From Halisarca cf. caerulea (taxonomy: Eukaryota; Porifera; Demospongiae; Chondrillida; Halisarcidae), in assembly GCA_963170055.1 (NCBI GenBank), contig CAUJGJ010000371.1:3003511-3067510 (forward strand): 64,000 nucleotides of DNA. Direction: 5' to 3'. The stretch's first letter is position 1. The number at the start of each line of letters is the position of its first letter. The notes under the pieces were generated by a model. That model saw nothing but the letters and a program-made list of their open reading frames with translations. It ran no database searches and was not told where the DNA came from. The position numbers and the translations under genes were made by a program. Shown one piece after another: positions 48,501-63,265 of this stretch.

Positions 48501-51060
48501 TCTTGCTATTTGTTCGTTATAAAAATACTTTGTTCACTTTCTGAGATGTTTGAATTTTCACTATTTCATGCTCTTCTTAATTTTAAAGTAATGTTTCTAA
48601 CGTTCTTATTTCCAAAAGTAGTTTAAATACTTTGCAAATTTAAAATCTTGCTATTTGTTCGTTATAAAAATACTTTGTTCACTTTCTGAGATGTTTGAAT
48701 TTTGACTATTTCATGCTCTTCTTAATTTTATAGTAATGTTTCTAACGTTCATATTTCCAAAAGTTGTTTAAATACTTTGCAAAATTAAAATCTTGCTATT
48801 TGTTCGTTATAAAAATACTTTGTTCACTTTCTGAGATGTTTGAATTTTCACTATTTCATGCTCTTCTTAATTTTAAAGTAATGTTTCTAACGTTCTTATT
48901 TCCAAAAGTAGTTTAAATACTTTGCAAATTTTAAATCTTGCTATTTGTTCGTTATAAAAATACTTTGTTCACTTTCTGAGATGTTTGAATTTTGACTATT
49001 TCATGCTCTTCTTAATTTTAAAGTAATGTTTCTAACGTTCTTATTTCCAAAAGTTGTTTAAATACTTTGCAAATTTAAAATCTTGCTATTTGTTCGTTAT
49101 AAAAATACTTTGTTCACTTTCTGCGATGTTTGAATTTTGACTATTTCATGCTCTTCTTAATTTTAAAGTAATGTTTCTAACGTTCTTATTTCCAAAAGTT
49201 GTTTAAATACTTTGCAAATTTAAAATCTTGCTATTTGTTCGTTTTAAAAATACTTTGTTCACTTTCTGCGATGTTTGAATTTTGACTATTTCATGCTCTT
49301 CTTAATTTTTAAGTAATGTTTCTAACGTTCTTATTTCCAAAAGTTGTTTAAATACTTTGAAAATTTAAAATCTTGCTATTTGTTCGTTTTAAAAATACTT
49401 TGTTCACTTTCTGAGATGTTTGAATTTTGACTATTTCATGCTCTTCTTAATTTTAAAGTAATGTTTCTAACGTTCTTATTTCCAAAAGTAGTTTAAATAC
49501 TTTGCAAATTTTAAATCTTGCTATTTGTTCGTTATAAAAATACTTTGTTCACTTTCTGAGATGTTTGAATTTTGACTATTTCATGCTCTTCTTAATTTTA
49601 TAGTAATGTTTCTAACGTTCATATTTCCAAAAGTTGTTTAAATACTTTGCAAATTTAAAATCTTGCTATTTGTTCGTTATAAAAATACTTTGTTCACTTT
49701 CTGAGATGTTTGAATTTTCACTATTTCATGCTCTTCTTAATTTTAAAGTAATGTTTCTAACGTTCTTATTTCCAAAAGTAGTTTAAATACTTTGCAAATT
49801 TTAAATCTTGCTATTTGTTCGTTATAAAAATACTTTGTTCACTTTCTGAGATGTTTGAATTTTGACTATTTCATGCTCTTCTTAATTTTAAAGTAATGTT
49901 TCTAACGTTCTTATTTCCAAAAGTAGTTTAAATACTTTGCAAATTTAAAATCTTGCTATTTGTTCGTTATAAAAATACTTTGTTCACTTTCTGCGATGTT
50001 TGAATTTTGACTATTTCATGCTCTTCTTAATTTTAAAGTAATGTTTCTAACGTTCTTATTTCCAAAAGTTGTTTAAATACTTTGCAAATTTAAAATCTTG
50101 CTATTTGTTCGTTATAAAAATACTTTGTTCACTTTCTGCGATGTTTGAATTTTGACTATTTCATGCTCTTCTTAATTTTAAAGTAATGTTTCTAACGTTC
50201 TTATTTCCAAAAGTTGTTTAAATACTTTGCAAAATTAAAATCTTGCTATTTGTTCGTTATAAAAATACTTTGTTCACTTTCTGAGATGTTTGAATTTTCA
50301 CTATTTCATGCTCTTCTTAATTTTAAAGTAATGTTTCTAACGTTCTTATTTCCAAAAGTAGTTTAAATACTTTGCAAATTTTAAATCTTGCTATTTGTTC
50401 GTTATAAAAATACTTTGTTCACTTTCTGAGATGTTTGAATTTTGACTATTTCATGCTCTTCTTAATTTTAAAGTAATGTTTCTAACGTTCTTATTTCCAA
50501 AAGTTGTTTAAATACTTTGCAAATTTAAAATCTTGCTATTTGTTCGTTATAAAAATACTTTGTTCACTTTCTGCGATGTTTGAATTTTGACTATTTCATG
50601 CTCTTCTTAATTTTAAAGTAATGTTTCTAACGTTCTTATTTCCAAAAGTTGTTTAAATACTTTGCAAATTTAAAATCTTGCTATTTGTTCGTTTTAAAAA
50701 TACTTTGTTCACTTTCTGCGATGTTTGAATTTTGACTATTTCATGCTCTTCTTAATTTTTAAGTAATGTTTCTAACGTTCTTATTTCCAAAAGTTGTTTA
50801 AATACTTTGAAAATTTAAAATCTTGCTATTTGTTCGTTTTAAAAATACTTTGTTCACTTTCTGAGATGTTTGAATTTTGACTATTTCATGCTCTTCTTAA
50901 TTTTAAAGTAATGTTTCTAACGTTCTTATTTCCAAAAGTAGTTTAAATACTTTGCAAATTTTAAATCTTGCTATTTGTTCGTTATAAAAATACTTTGTTC
51001 ACTTTCTGAGATGTTTGAATTTTGACTATTTCATGCTCTTCTTAATTTTATAGTAATGTT
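45831..51060. repeat. 26-mer and 10-mer duplications (3770 and 1450 bp)
   Basis: The pair TATAGTAATG plus CGTTCATATTTCC occurs at 45831, 49601 and 51051, with steps of 3770 and 1450 bp. Surrounding GAAAATTT, AAATTTTAAATC and TTTCAC variants keep their order. Confidence 0.75.
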
Positions 51061-54000
51061 TCTAACGTTCATATTTCCAAAAGTTGTTTAAATACTTTGC
51101 AAATTTAAAATCTTGCTATTTGTTCGTTATAAAAATACTTTGTTCACTTTCTGAGATGTTTGAATTTTCACTATTTCATGCTCTTCTTAATTTTAAAGTA
51201 ATGTTTCTAACGTTCTTATTTCCAAAAGTAGTTTAAATACTTTGCAAATTTTAAATCTTGCTATTTGTTCGTTATAAAAATACTTTGTTCACTTTCTGAG
51301 ATGTTTGAATTTTGACTATTTCATGCTCTTCTTAATTTTAAAGTAATGTTTCTAACGTTCTTATTTCCAAAAGTAGTTTAAATACTTTGCAAATTTAAAA
51401 TCTTGCTATTTGTTCGTTATAAAAATACTTTGTTCACTTTCTGCGATGTTTGAATTTTGACTATTTCATGCTCTTCTTAATTTTAAAGTAATGTTTCTAA
51501 CGTTCTTATTTCCAAAAGTTGTTTAAGTACTTTGCAAATTTAAAATCTTGCTATTTGTTCGTTTTAAAAATACTTTGTTCACTTTCTGCGATGTTTGAAT
51601 TTTGACTATTTCATGCTCTTCTTAATTTTAAAGTAATGTTTGTAACGTTTTTATTTCTAAAAGTAGTTTAAATACTTTGCAAATTTAAAATCTTGCTATT
51701 TGTTCGTTATAAAAATACTTTGTTCACTTTCTGAGATGTTTGAATTTTGACTATTTCATGCTCTTCTTAATTTAAAAGTAATGTTTCTAACGTTCTTATT
51801 TCCAAAAGTAGTTTAAATACTTTGCAAATTTAAAATCTTGCTATTTGTTCGTTTTAAAAATACTTTGTTCACTTTCTGCGATGTTTGAATTTTGACTATT
51901 TCATGCTCTTCTTAATTTTAAAGTAATGTTTCTAACGTTCTTATTTCCAAAAGTAGTTTAAATACTTTGCAAATTTTAAATCTTGCTATTTGTTCGTTAT
52001 AAAAATACTTTGTTCACTTTCTGCGATGTTTGAATTTTGACTATTTCATGCTCTTCTTAATTTTAAAGTAATGTTTCTAACGTTCTTATTTCCAAAAGTT
52101 GTTTAAATACTTTGCAAATTTAAAATCTTGCTATTTGTTCGTTTTAAAAATACTTTGTTCACTTTCTGCGATGTTTGAATTTTGACTATTTCATGCTCTT
52201 CTTAATTTTAAAGTAATGTTTGTAACGTTGTTATTTCCAAAAGTAGTTTAAATACTTTGCAAATTTAAAATCTTGCTATTTGTTCGTTATAAAAATACTT
52301 TGTTCACTTTCTGCGATGTTTGAATTTTGACTATTTCATGCTCTTCTTAATTTAAAAGTAATGTTTCTAACGTTCTTATTTCCAAAAGTAGTTTAAATAC
52401 TTTGCAAATTTAAAATCTTGCTATTTGTTCGTTATAAAAATACTTTGTTCACTTTCTGCGATGTTTGAATTTTGACTATTTCATGCTCTTCTTAATTTTA
52501 ACGTAATGTTTCTAACGTTCTTATTTCCAAAAGTTGTTTAAATACTTTGCAAATTTAAAATCTTGCTATTTGTTCGTTATAAAAATACTTTGTTCACTTT
52601 CTGCGATGTTTGAATTTTGACTATTTCATGCTCTTCTTAATTTTAAAGTAATGTTTCTAACGTTCTTATTTCCAAAAGTAGTTTAAATACTTTGCAAATT
52701 TAAAATCTTGCTATTTGTTCGTTATAAAAATACTTTGTTCACTTTCTGCGATGTTTGAATTTTGACTATTTCATGCTCTTCTTAATTTTAAAGTAATGTT
52801 TCTAACGTTCTTATTTCCAAAAGTTGTTTAAATACTTTGCAAATTTAAAATCTTGCTATTTGTTCGTTATAAAAATACTTTGTTCACTTTCTGCGATGTT
52901 TGAATTTTGACTATTTCATGCTCTTCTTAATTTTTAAGTAATGTTTCTAACGTTCTTATTTCCAAAAGTTGTTTAAATACTTTGAAAATTTAAAATCTTG
53001 CTATTTGTTCGTTTTAAAAATACTTTGTTCACTTTCTGAGATGTTTGAATTTTGACTATTTCATGCTCTTCTTAATTTTAAAGTAATGTTTCTAACGTTC
53101 TTATTTCCAAAAGTTGTTTAAATACTTTGAAAATTTAAAATCTTGCTATTTGTTCGTGATAAAAATACTTTGTTCACTTTCTGAGATGTTTGAATTTTGA
53201 CTATTTCATGCTCTTCTTAATTTTAAAGTAATGTTTCTAACGTTCTTATTTCCAAAAGTAGTTTAAATACTTTGCAAATTTTAAATCTTGCTATTTGTTC
53301 GTTATAAAAATACTTTGTTCACTTTCTGCGATGTTTGAATTTTGACTATTTCATGCTCTTCTTAATTTTAAAGTAATGTTTCTAACGTTCTTATTTCCAA
53401 AAGTAGTTTAAATACTTTGCAAATTTAAAATCTTGCTATTTGTTCGTTTTAAAAATACTTTGTTCACTTTCTGCGATGTTTGAATTTTGACTATTTCATG
53501 CTCTTCTTAATTTTAAAGTAATGTTTGTAACGTTTTTATTTCTAAAAGTAGTTTAAATACTTTGCAAATTTAAAATCTTGCTATTTGTTCGTTATAAAAA
53601 TACTTTGTTCACTTTCTGAGATGTTTGAATTTTGACTATTTCATGCTCTTCTTAATTTAAAAGTAATGTTTCTAACGTTCTTATTTCCAAAAGTAGTTTA
53701 AATACTTTGCAAATTTAAAATCTTGCTATTTGTTCGTTTTAAAAATACTTTGTTCACTTTCTGCGATGTTTGAATTTTGACTATTTCATGCTCTTCTTAA
53801 TTTTTAAGTAATGTTTCTAACGTTCTTATTTCCAAAAGTTGTTTAAATACTTTGAAAATTTAAAATCTTGCTATTTGTTCGTGATAAAAATACTTTGTTC
53901 ACTTTCTGAGATGTTTGAATTTTGACTATTTCATGCTCTTCTTAATTTTAAAGTAATGTTTCTAACGTTCTTATTTCCAAAAGTAGTTTAAATACTTTGC

Positions 54001-57000
54001 AAATTTTAAATCTTGCTATTTGTTCGTTATAAAAATACTTTGTTCACTTTCTGCGATGTTTGAATTTTGACTATTTCATGCTCTTCTTAATTTTAAAGTA
54101 ATGTTTCTAACGTTCTTATTTCCAAAAGTTGTTTAAATACTTTGCAAATTTAAAATCTTGCTATTTGTTCGTTTTAAAAATACTTTGTTCACTTTCTGCG
54201 ATGTTTGAATTTTGACTATTTCATGCTCTTCTTAATTTTTAAGTAATGTTTCTAACGTTGTTATTTCCAAAAGTTGTTTAAATACTTTGAAAATTTAAAA
54301 TCTTGCTATTTGTTCGTTATAAAAATACTTTGTTCACTTTCTGAGATGTTTGAATTTTCACTATTTCATGCTCTTCTTAATTTTAAAGTAATGTTTCTAA
54401 CGTTCTTATTTCCAAAAGTAGTTTAAATACTTTGCAAATTTAAAATCTTGCTATTTGTTCGTTATAAAAATACTTTGTTCACTTTCTGCGATGTTTGAAT
54501 TTTGACTATTTCATGCTCTTCTTAATTTTAAAGTAATGTTTCTAACGTTCTTATTTCCAAAAGTTGTTTAAATACTTTGCAAATTTAAAATCTTGCTATT
54601 TGTTCGTTTTAAAAATACTTTGTTCACTTTCTGCGATGTTTGAATTTTGACTATTTCATGCTCTTCTTAATTTTATAGTAATGTTTCTAACGTTCTTATT
54701 TCCAAAAGTTGTTTAAATACTTTGCAAATTTAAAATCTTGCTATTTGTTCGTTATAAAAATACTTTGTTCACTTTCTGAGATGTTTGAATTTTGACTATT
54801 TCATGCTCTTCTTAATTTTAAGGTAATGTTTCTAACGTTCTTATTTCCAAAAGTTGTGTAAATACTTTGCAAATTTAAAATCTTGCTATTTGTTCGTTAT
54901 AAAAATACTTTGTTCACTTTCTGAGATGTTTGAATTTTGACTATTTCATGCTCTTCTTAATTTTAAAGTAATGTTTCTAACGTTCTTATTTCCAAAAGTT
55001 GTTTAAATACTTTGCAAATTTAAAATCTTGCTATTTGTTCGTTTTAAAAATACTTTGTTCACTTTCTGCGATGTTTGAATTTTGACTATTTCATGCTCTT
55101 CTTAATTTTAAAGTAATGTTTCTAACGTTCTTATTTCCAAAAGTTGTTTAAATACTTTGAAAATTTAAAATCTTGCTATTTGTTCGTGATAAAAATACTT
55201 TGTTCACTTTCTGAGATGTTTGAATTTTGACTATTTCATGCTCTTCTTAATTTTAAAGTAATGTTTCTAACGTTCTTATTTCCAAAAGTAGTTTAAATAC
55301 TTTGCAAATTTAAAATCTTGCTATTTGTTCGTTATAAAAATACTTTGTTCACTTTCTGCGATGTTTGAATTTTGACTATTTCATGCTCTTCTTAATTTTA
55401 AAGTAATGTTTCTAACGTTCATATTTCCAAAAGTTGTTTAAATACTTTGCAAATTTAAAATCTTGCTATTTGTTCGTTTTAAAAATACTTTGTTCACTTT
55501 CTGCGATGTTTGAATTTTGACTATTTCATGCTCTTCTTAATTTTTAAGTAATGTTTCTAACGTTCTTATTTCCAAAAGTTGTTTAAATACTTTGAAAATT
55601 TAAAATCTTGCTATTTGTTCGTTATAAAAATACTTTGTTCACTTTCTGAGATGTTTGAATTTTCACTATTTCATGCTCTTCTTAATTTTAAAGTAATGTT
55701 TCTAACGTTCTTATTTCCAAAAGTAGTTTAAATACTTTGCAAATTTAAAATCTTGCTATTTGTTCGTTATAAAAATACTTTGTTCACTTTCTGAGATGTT
55801 TGAATTTTGACTATTTCATGCTCTTCTTAGTTTTAAAGTAATGTTTCTAACGTTCTTATTTCCAAAAGTTGTTTAAATACTTTGCAAATTTTAAATCTTG
55901 CTATTTGTTCGTTATAAGAATACTTTGTTCACTTTCTGCGATGTTTGAATTTTGACTATTTCATGCTCTTCTTAATTTTAAAGTAATGTTTCTAACGTTC
56001 TTATTTCCAAAAGTAGTTTAAATACTTTGCAAATTTAAAATCTTGCTATTTGTTCGTTATAAAAATACTTTGTTCACTTTCTGCGATGTTTGAATTTTGA
56101 CTATTTCATGCTCTTCTTAATTTTAAAGTAATGTTTCTAACGTTCTTATTTCCAAAAGTTGTTTAAATACTTTGCAAATTTAAAATCTTGCTATTTGTTC
56201 GTTTTAAAAATACTTTGTTCACTTTCTGCGATGTTTGAATTTTGACTATTTCATGCTCTTCTTAATTTTTAAGTAATGTTTCTAACGTTCTTATTTCCAA
56301 AAGTTGTTTAAATACTTTGAAAATTTAAAATCTTGCTATTTGTTCGTGATAAAAATACTTTGTTCACTTTCTGAGATGTTTGAATTTTGACTATTTCATG
56401 CTCTTCTTAATTTTAAAGTAATGTTTCTAACGTTCTTATTTCCAAAAGTAGTTTAAATACTTTGCAAATTTAAAATCTTGCTATTTGTTCGTGATAAAAA
56501 TACTTTGTTCACTTTCTGAGATGTTTGAATTTTGACTATTTCATGCTCTTCTTAATTTTAAAGTAATGTTTCTAACGTTCTTATTTCCAAAAGTAGTTTA
56601 AATACTTTGCAAATTTAAAATCTTGCTATTTGTTCGTTATAAAAATACTTTGTTCACTTTCTGAGATGTTTGAATTTTGACTATTTCATGCTCTTCTTAA
56701 TTTTAAAGTAATGTTTCTAACGTTCTTATTTCCAAAAGTAGTTTAAATACTTTGCAAATTTAAAATCTTGCTATTTGTTCGTTATAAAAATACTTTGTTC
56801 ACTTTCTGAGATGTTTGAATTTTGACTATTTCATGCTCTTCTTAATTTTATAGTAATGTTTCTAACGTTCTTATTTCCAAAAGTTGTCTAAATACTTTGC
56901 AAAATTAAAATCTTGCTATTTGTTCGTTATAAAAATACTTTGTTCACTTTCTGAGATGTTTGAATTTTGACTATTTCATGCTCTTCTTAATTTTAAAGTA

Positions 57001-60000
57001 ATGTTTCTAACGTTCTTATTTCCAAAAGTAGTTTAAATACTTTGCAAATTTAAAATCTTGCTATTTGTTCGTTATAAAAATACTTTGTTCACTTTCTGCG
57101 ATGTTTGAATTTTGACTATTTCATGCTCTTCTTAGTTTTAAAGTAATGTTTCTAACGTTCTTATTTCCAAAAGTAGTTTAAATACTTTGCAAATTTAAAA
57201 TCTTGCTATTTGTTCGTTATAAAAATACTTTGTTCACTTTCTGCGATGTTTGAATTTTGACTATTTCATGCTCTTCTTAGTTTTAAAGTAATGTTTCTAA
57301 CGTTCTTATTTCCAAAAGTTGTTTAAATACTTTGCAAATTTAAAATCTTGCTATTTGTTCGTTATAAAAATACTTTGTTCACTTTCTGAGATGTTTGAAT
57401 TTTGACTATTTCATGCTCTTCTTAATTTTAAGGTAATGTTTCTAACGTTCTTATTTCCAAAAGTTGCGTAAATACTTTGCAAATTTAAAATCTTGCTATT
57501 TGTTCGTTATAAAAATACTTTGTTCACTTTCTGAGATGTTTGAATTTTCACTATTTCATGCTCTTCTTAGTTTTAAAGTAATGTTTCTAACGTTCTTATT
57601 TCCAAAAGTTGTTTAAATACTTTGCAAATTTAAAATCTTGCTATTTGTTCGTTTTAAAAATACTTTGTTCACTTTCTGCGATTTTTGAATTTTGACTATT
57701 TCATGCTCTTCTTAATTTTAAAGTAATGTTTCTAACGTTCTTATTTCCAAAAGTTGTTTAAATACTTTGCAAATTTAAAATCTTGCTATTTGTTCGTTAT
57801 AAAAATACTTTGTTCACTTTCTGCGATGTTTGAATTTTGACTATTTCATGCTCTTCTTAATTTTAAAGTAATGTTTCTAACGTTCTTATTTCCAAAAGTA
57901 GTTTAAATACTTTGCAAATTTAAAATCTTGCTATTTGTTCGTTATAAAAATACTTTGTTCACTTTCTGAGATGTTTGAATTTTGACTATTTCATGCTCTT
58001 CTTAATTTTATAGTAATGTTTCTAACGTTCTTATTTCCAAAAGTTGTTTAAATACTTTGCAAAATTAAAATCTTGCTATTTGTTCGTTATAAAAATACTT
58101 TGTTCACTTTCTGAGATGTTTGAATTTTCACTATTTCATGCTCTTCTTAATTTTAAAGTAATGTTTCTAACGTTCTTATTTCCAAAAGTAGTTTAAATAC
58201 TTTTCAAATTTAAAATCTTGCTATTTGTTCGTTATAAAAATACTTTGTTCACTTTCTGAGATGTTTGAATTTTGACTATTTCATGCTCTTCTTAATTTTA
58301 AAGTAATGTTTCTAACGTTCTTATTTCCAAAAGTAGTTTAAATACTTTGCAAATTTAAAATCTTGCTATTTGTTCGTTTTAAAAATACTTTGTTCACTTT
58401 CTGCGATTTTTGAATTTTGACTATTTCATGCTCTTCTTAATTTTAAAGTAATGTTTCTAACGTTCTTATTTCCAAAAGTTGTTTAAATACTTTGCAAATT
58501 TAAAATCTTGCTATTTGTTCGTTATAAAAATACTTTGTTCACTTTCTGCGATGTTTGAATTTTGACTATTTCATGCTCTTCTTAATTTTAAAGTAATGTT
58601 TCTAACGTTCTTATTTCCAAAAGTTGTTTAAATACTTTGCAAATTTAAAATCTTGCTATTTGTTCGTTATAAAAATACTTTGTTCACTTTCTGAGATGTT
58701 TGAATTTTGACTATTTCATGCTCTTCTTAATTTTATAGTAATGTTTCTAACGTTCTTATTTCCAAAAGTTGTTTAAATACTTTGCAAAATTAAAATCTTG
58801 CTATTTGTTCGTTATAAAAATACTTTGTTCACTTTCTGAGATGTTTGAATTTTCACTATTTCATGCTCTTCTTAATTTTAAAGTAATGTTTCTAACGTTC
58901 TTATTTCCAAAAGTAGTTTAAATACTTTGCAAATTTAAAATCTTGCTATTTGTTCGTTATAAAAATACTTTGTTCACTTTCTGAGATGTTTGAATTTTGA
59001 CTATTTCATGCTCTTCTTAATTTTAAAGTAATGTTTCTAACGTTCTTATTTCCAAAAGTAGTTTAAATACTTTGCAAATTTAAAATCTTGCTATTTGTTC
59101 GTTATAAGAATACTTTGTTCACTTTCTGAGATGTTTGAATTTTGACTATTTCATGCTCTTCTTAGTTTTAAAGTAATGTTTCTAACGTTCTTATTTCCAA
59201 AAGTTGTTTAAATACTTTGCAAATTTAAAATCTTGCTATTTGTTCGTTTTAAAAATACTTTGTTCACTTTCTGCGATTTTTGAATTTTGACTATTTCATG
59301 CTCTTCTTAATTTTAAAGTAATGTTTCTAACGTTCTTATTTCCAAAAGTTGTTTAAATACTTTGCAAATTTAAAATCTTGCTATTTGTTCGTTATAAAAA
59401 TACTTTGTTCACTTTCTGAGGTGTTTGAATTTTGACTATTTCATGCTCTTCTTAATTTTATAGTAATGTTTCTAACGTTCTTATTTCCAAAAGTTGTTTA
59501 AATACTTTGCAAAATTAAAATCTTGCTATTTGTTCGTTATAAAAATACTTTGTTCACTTTCTGAGATGTTTGAATTTTCACTATTTCATGCTCTTCTTAA
59601 TTTTAAAGTAATGTTTCTAACGTTCTTATTTCCAAAAGTAGTTTAAATACTTTGCAAATTTAAAATCTTGCTATTTGTTCGTTATAAAAATACTTTGTTC
59701 ACTTTCTGAGATGTTTGAATTTTGACTATTTCATGCTCTTCTTAATTTTAAAGTAATGTTTCTAACGTTCTTATTTCCAAAAGTAGTTTAAATACTTTGC
59801 AAATTTAAAATCTTGCTATTTGTTCGTTATAAGAATACTTTGTTCACTTTCTGAGATGTTTGAATTTTGACTATTTCATGCTCTTCTTAGTTTTAAAGTA
59901 ATGTTTCTAACGTTCTTATTTCCAAAAGTTGTTTAAATACTTTGCAAATTTAAAATCTTGCTATTTGTTCGTTTTAAAAATACTTTGTTCATTTTCTGCG

Positions 60001-61370
60001 ATTTTTGAATTTTGACTATTTCATGCTCTTCTTAATTTTAAAGTAATGTTTCTAACGTTCTTATTTCCAAAAGTTGTTTAAATACTTTGCAAATTTAAAA
60101 TCTTGCTATTTGTTCGTTATAAGAATACTTTGTTCACTTTCTGCGATGTTTGAATTTTGACTATTTCATGCTCTTCTTAATTTTAAAGTAATGTTTCTAA
60201 CGTTCTTATTTCCAAAAGTTGTTTAAATACTTTGCAAATTTAAAATCTTGCTATTTGTTCGTTTTAAAAATACTTTGTTCACTTTCTGAGATGTTTGAAT
60301 TTTGACTATTTCATGCTCTTCTAAATTTTAAAGTAATGTTTCTAACGTTCTTATTTCCAAAAGTTGTTTAAATACTTTGCAAATTTAAAATCTTGCTATT
60401 TGTTCGTTATAAAAATACTTTGTTCATTTTCTGAGATGTTTGAATTTTGACTATTTCATGCTCTTCTTAATTTTTAAGTAATGTTTCTAACGTTCTTATT
60501 TCCAAAAGTAGTTTAAATACTTTGCAAATTTAAAATCTTGCTATTTGTTCGTTATAAAAATACTTTGTTCATTTTCTGAGATGTTTGAATTTTGACTATT
60601 TCATGCTCTTCTTAATTTTTAAGTAATGTTTCTAACGTTCTTATTTCCAAAAGTAGTTTAAATACTTTGCAAATTTAAAATCTTGCTATTTGTTCGTTAT
60701 AAAAATACTTTGTTCACTTTCTGAGATGTTTGAATTTTGACTATTTCATGCTCTTCTTAATTTTAAAGTAATGTTTCTAACGTTCTTATTTCCAAAAGTT
60801 GTTTAAATACTTTGCAAATTTAAAATCTTGCTATTTGTTCGTTATAAAAATACTTTGTTCACTTTCTGAGATGTTTGAATTTTGACTATTTCATGCTCTT
60901 CTTAATTTTAAAGTAATGTTTCTAACGTTCTTATTTCCAAAAGTAGTTTAAATACTTTGCAAATTTAAAATCTTGCTATTTGTTCGTTATAAAAATACTT
61001 TGTTCACTTTCTGAGATGTTTGAATTTTGACTATTTCATGCTCTTCTTAGTTTTAAAGTAATGTTTCTAACGTTCTTATTTCCAAAAGTTGTTTAAATAC
61101 TTTGCAAATTTAAAATCTTGCTATTTGTTCGTTTTAAAAATACTTTGTTCACTTTCTGAGATGTTTGAATTTTGATTATTTCATGCTCTTCTAAATTTTA
61201 AAGTAATGTTTCTAACGTTCTTATTTCCAAAAGTTGTTTAAATACTTTGCAAATTTAAAATCTTGCTATTTGTTCGTTATAAAAATACTTTGTTCATTTT
61301 CTGAGATGTTTGAATTTTGACTATTTCATGCTCTTCTTAATTTTTAAGTAATGTTTCTAACGTTCTTATT

Positions 61371-63265
61371 TCCAATAGTTGTGTAAATACTTTGCAAATT
61401 TAAAATCTTGCTATTTGTTCGTTATAAAAATACTTTGTTCACTTTCTGAGATGTTTGAATTTTGACTATTTCATGCTCTTCTTAGTTTTAAAGTAATGTT
61501 TCTAACGTTCTTATTTCCAAAAGTTGTTTAAATACTTTGCAAATTTAAAATCTTGCTATTTGTTCGTTTTAAAAATACTTTGTTCACTTTCTGAGATGTT
61601 TGAATTTTGACTATTTCATGCTCTTCTTAATTTTTAAGTAATGTTTCTAACGTTCTTATTTCCAAAAGTTGTTTAAATACTTTGCAAAATTAAAATCTTG
61701 CTATTTGTTCGTTATAAAAATACTTTGTTCACTTTCTGCGATGTTTGAATTTTGACTATTTCATGCTCTTCTTAATTTTAAAGTAATGTTTCTAACGTTC
61801 TTATTTCCAAAAGTAGTTTAAATACTTTGCAAATTTAAAATCTTGCTATTTGTTCGTTATAAAAATACTTTGTTCACTTTCTGCGATGTTTGAATTTTGA
61901 CTATTTCATGCTCTTCTTAGTGTTAAAGTAATGTTTCTAACGTTCTTATTTCCAAAAGTTGTTTAAATACTTTGCAAATTTAAAATCTTGCTATTTGTTC
62001 GTTATAAAAATACTTTGTTCACTTTCTGCGATGTTTGAATTTTGACTATTTCATGCTCTTCTTAATTTTAAAGTAATGTTTCTAACGTTCTTATTTCCAA
62101 AAGTTGTTTAAATACTTTGCAAATTTAAAATCTTGCTATTTGTTCGTTATAAAAATACTTTGTTCACTTTCTGAGATGTTTGAATTTTGACTATTTCATG
62201 CTCTTCTTAATTTTAAAGTAATGTTTCTAACGTTCTTATTTCCAAAAGTTGTTTAAATACTTTGCAAATTTAAAATCTTGCTATTTGTTCGTTATAAAAA
62301 TACTTTGTTCATTTTCTGAGATGTTTGAATTTTGACTATTTCATGCTCTTCTTAATTTTTAAGTAATGTTTCTAACGTTCTTATTTCCAATAGTTGTGTA
62401 AATACTTTGCAAATTTAAAATCTTGCTATTTGTTCGTTATAAAAATACTTTGTTCACTTTCTGAGATGTTTGAATTTTGACTATTTCATGCTCTTCTTAG
62501 TTTTAAAGTAATGTTTCTAACGTTCTTATTTCCAAAAGTTGTTTAAATACTTTGCAAATTTAAAATCTTGCTATTTGTTCGTTTTAAAAATACTTTGTTC
62601 ACTTTCTGAGATGTTTGAATTTTGACTATTTCATGCTCTTCTTAATTTTAAAGTAATGTTTCTAACGTTCTTATTTCCAAAAGTTGTTTAAATACTTTGC
62701 AAATTTAAAATCTTGCTATTTGTTCGTTATAAAAATACTTTGTTCACTTTCTGAGATGTTTGAATTTTGACTATTTCATGCTCTTCTTAATTTTAAAGTA
62801 ATGTTTCTAACGTTCTTATTTCCAAAAGTAGTTTAAATACTTTGCAAATTTAAAATCTTGCTATTTGTTCGTTATAAAAATACTTTGTTCACTTTCTGAG
62901 ATGTTTGAATTTTGACTATTTCATGCTCTTCTTAGTTTTAAAGTAATGTTTCTAACGTTCTTATTTCCAAAAGTTGTTTAAATACTTTGCAAATTTAAAA
63001 TCTTGCTATTTGTTCGTTTTAAAAATACTTTGTTCACTTTCTGAGATGTTTGAATTTTGATTATTTCATGCTCTTCTAAATTTTAAAGTAATGTTTCTAA
63101 CGTTCTTATTTCCAAAAGTTGTTTAAATACTTTGCAAATTTAAAATCTTGCTATTTGTTCGTTATAAAAATACTTTGTTCATTTTCTGAGATGTTTGAAT
63201 TTTGACTATTTCATGCTCTTCTTAATTTTTAAGTAATGTTTCTAACGTTCTTATTTCCAATAGTT
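61371..63265. repeat. 7-mer and 6-mer duplications near the right edge
   Basis: TCCAATAGTTGTGTAAATAC is at 61371, 62386 and 63256, with steps of 1015 and 870 bp. The preceding TTTTTAAGTAATG and following CTTAGTTTTAAAG are conserved in all three. Confidence 0.8.
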
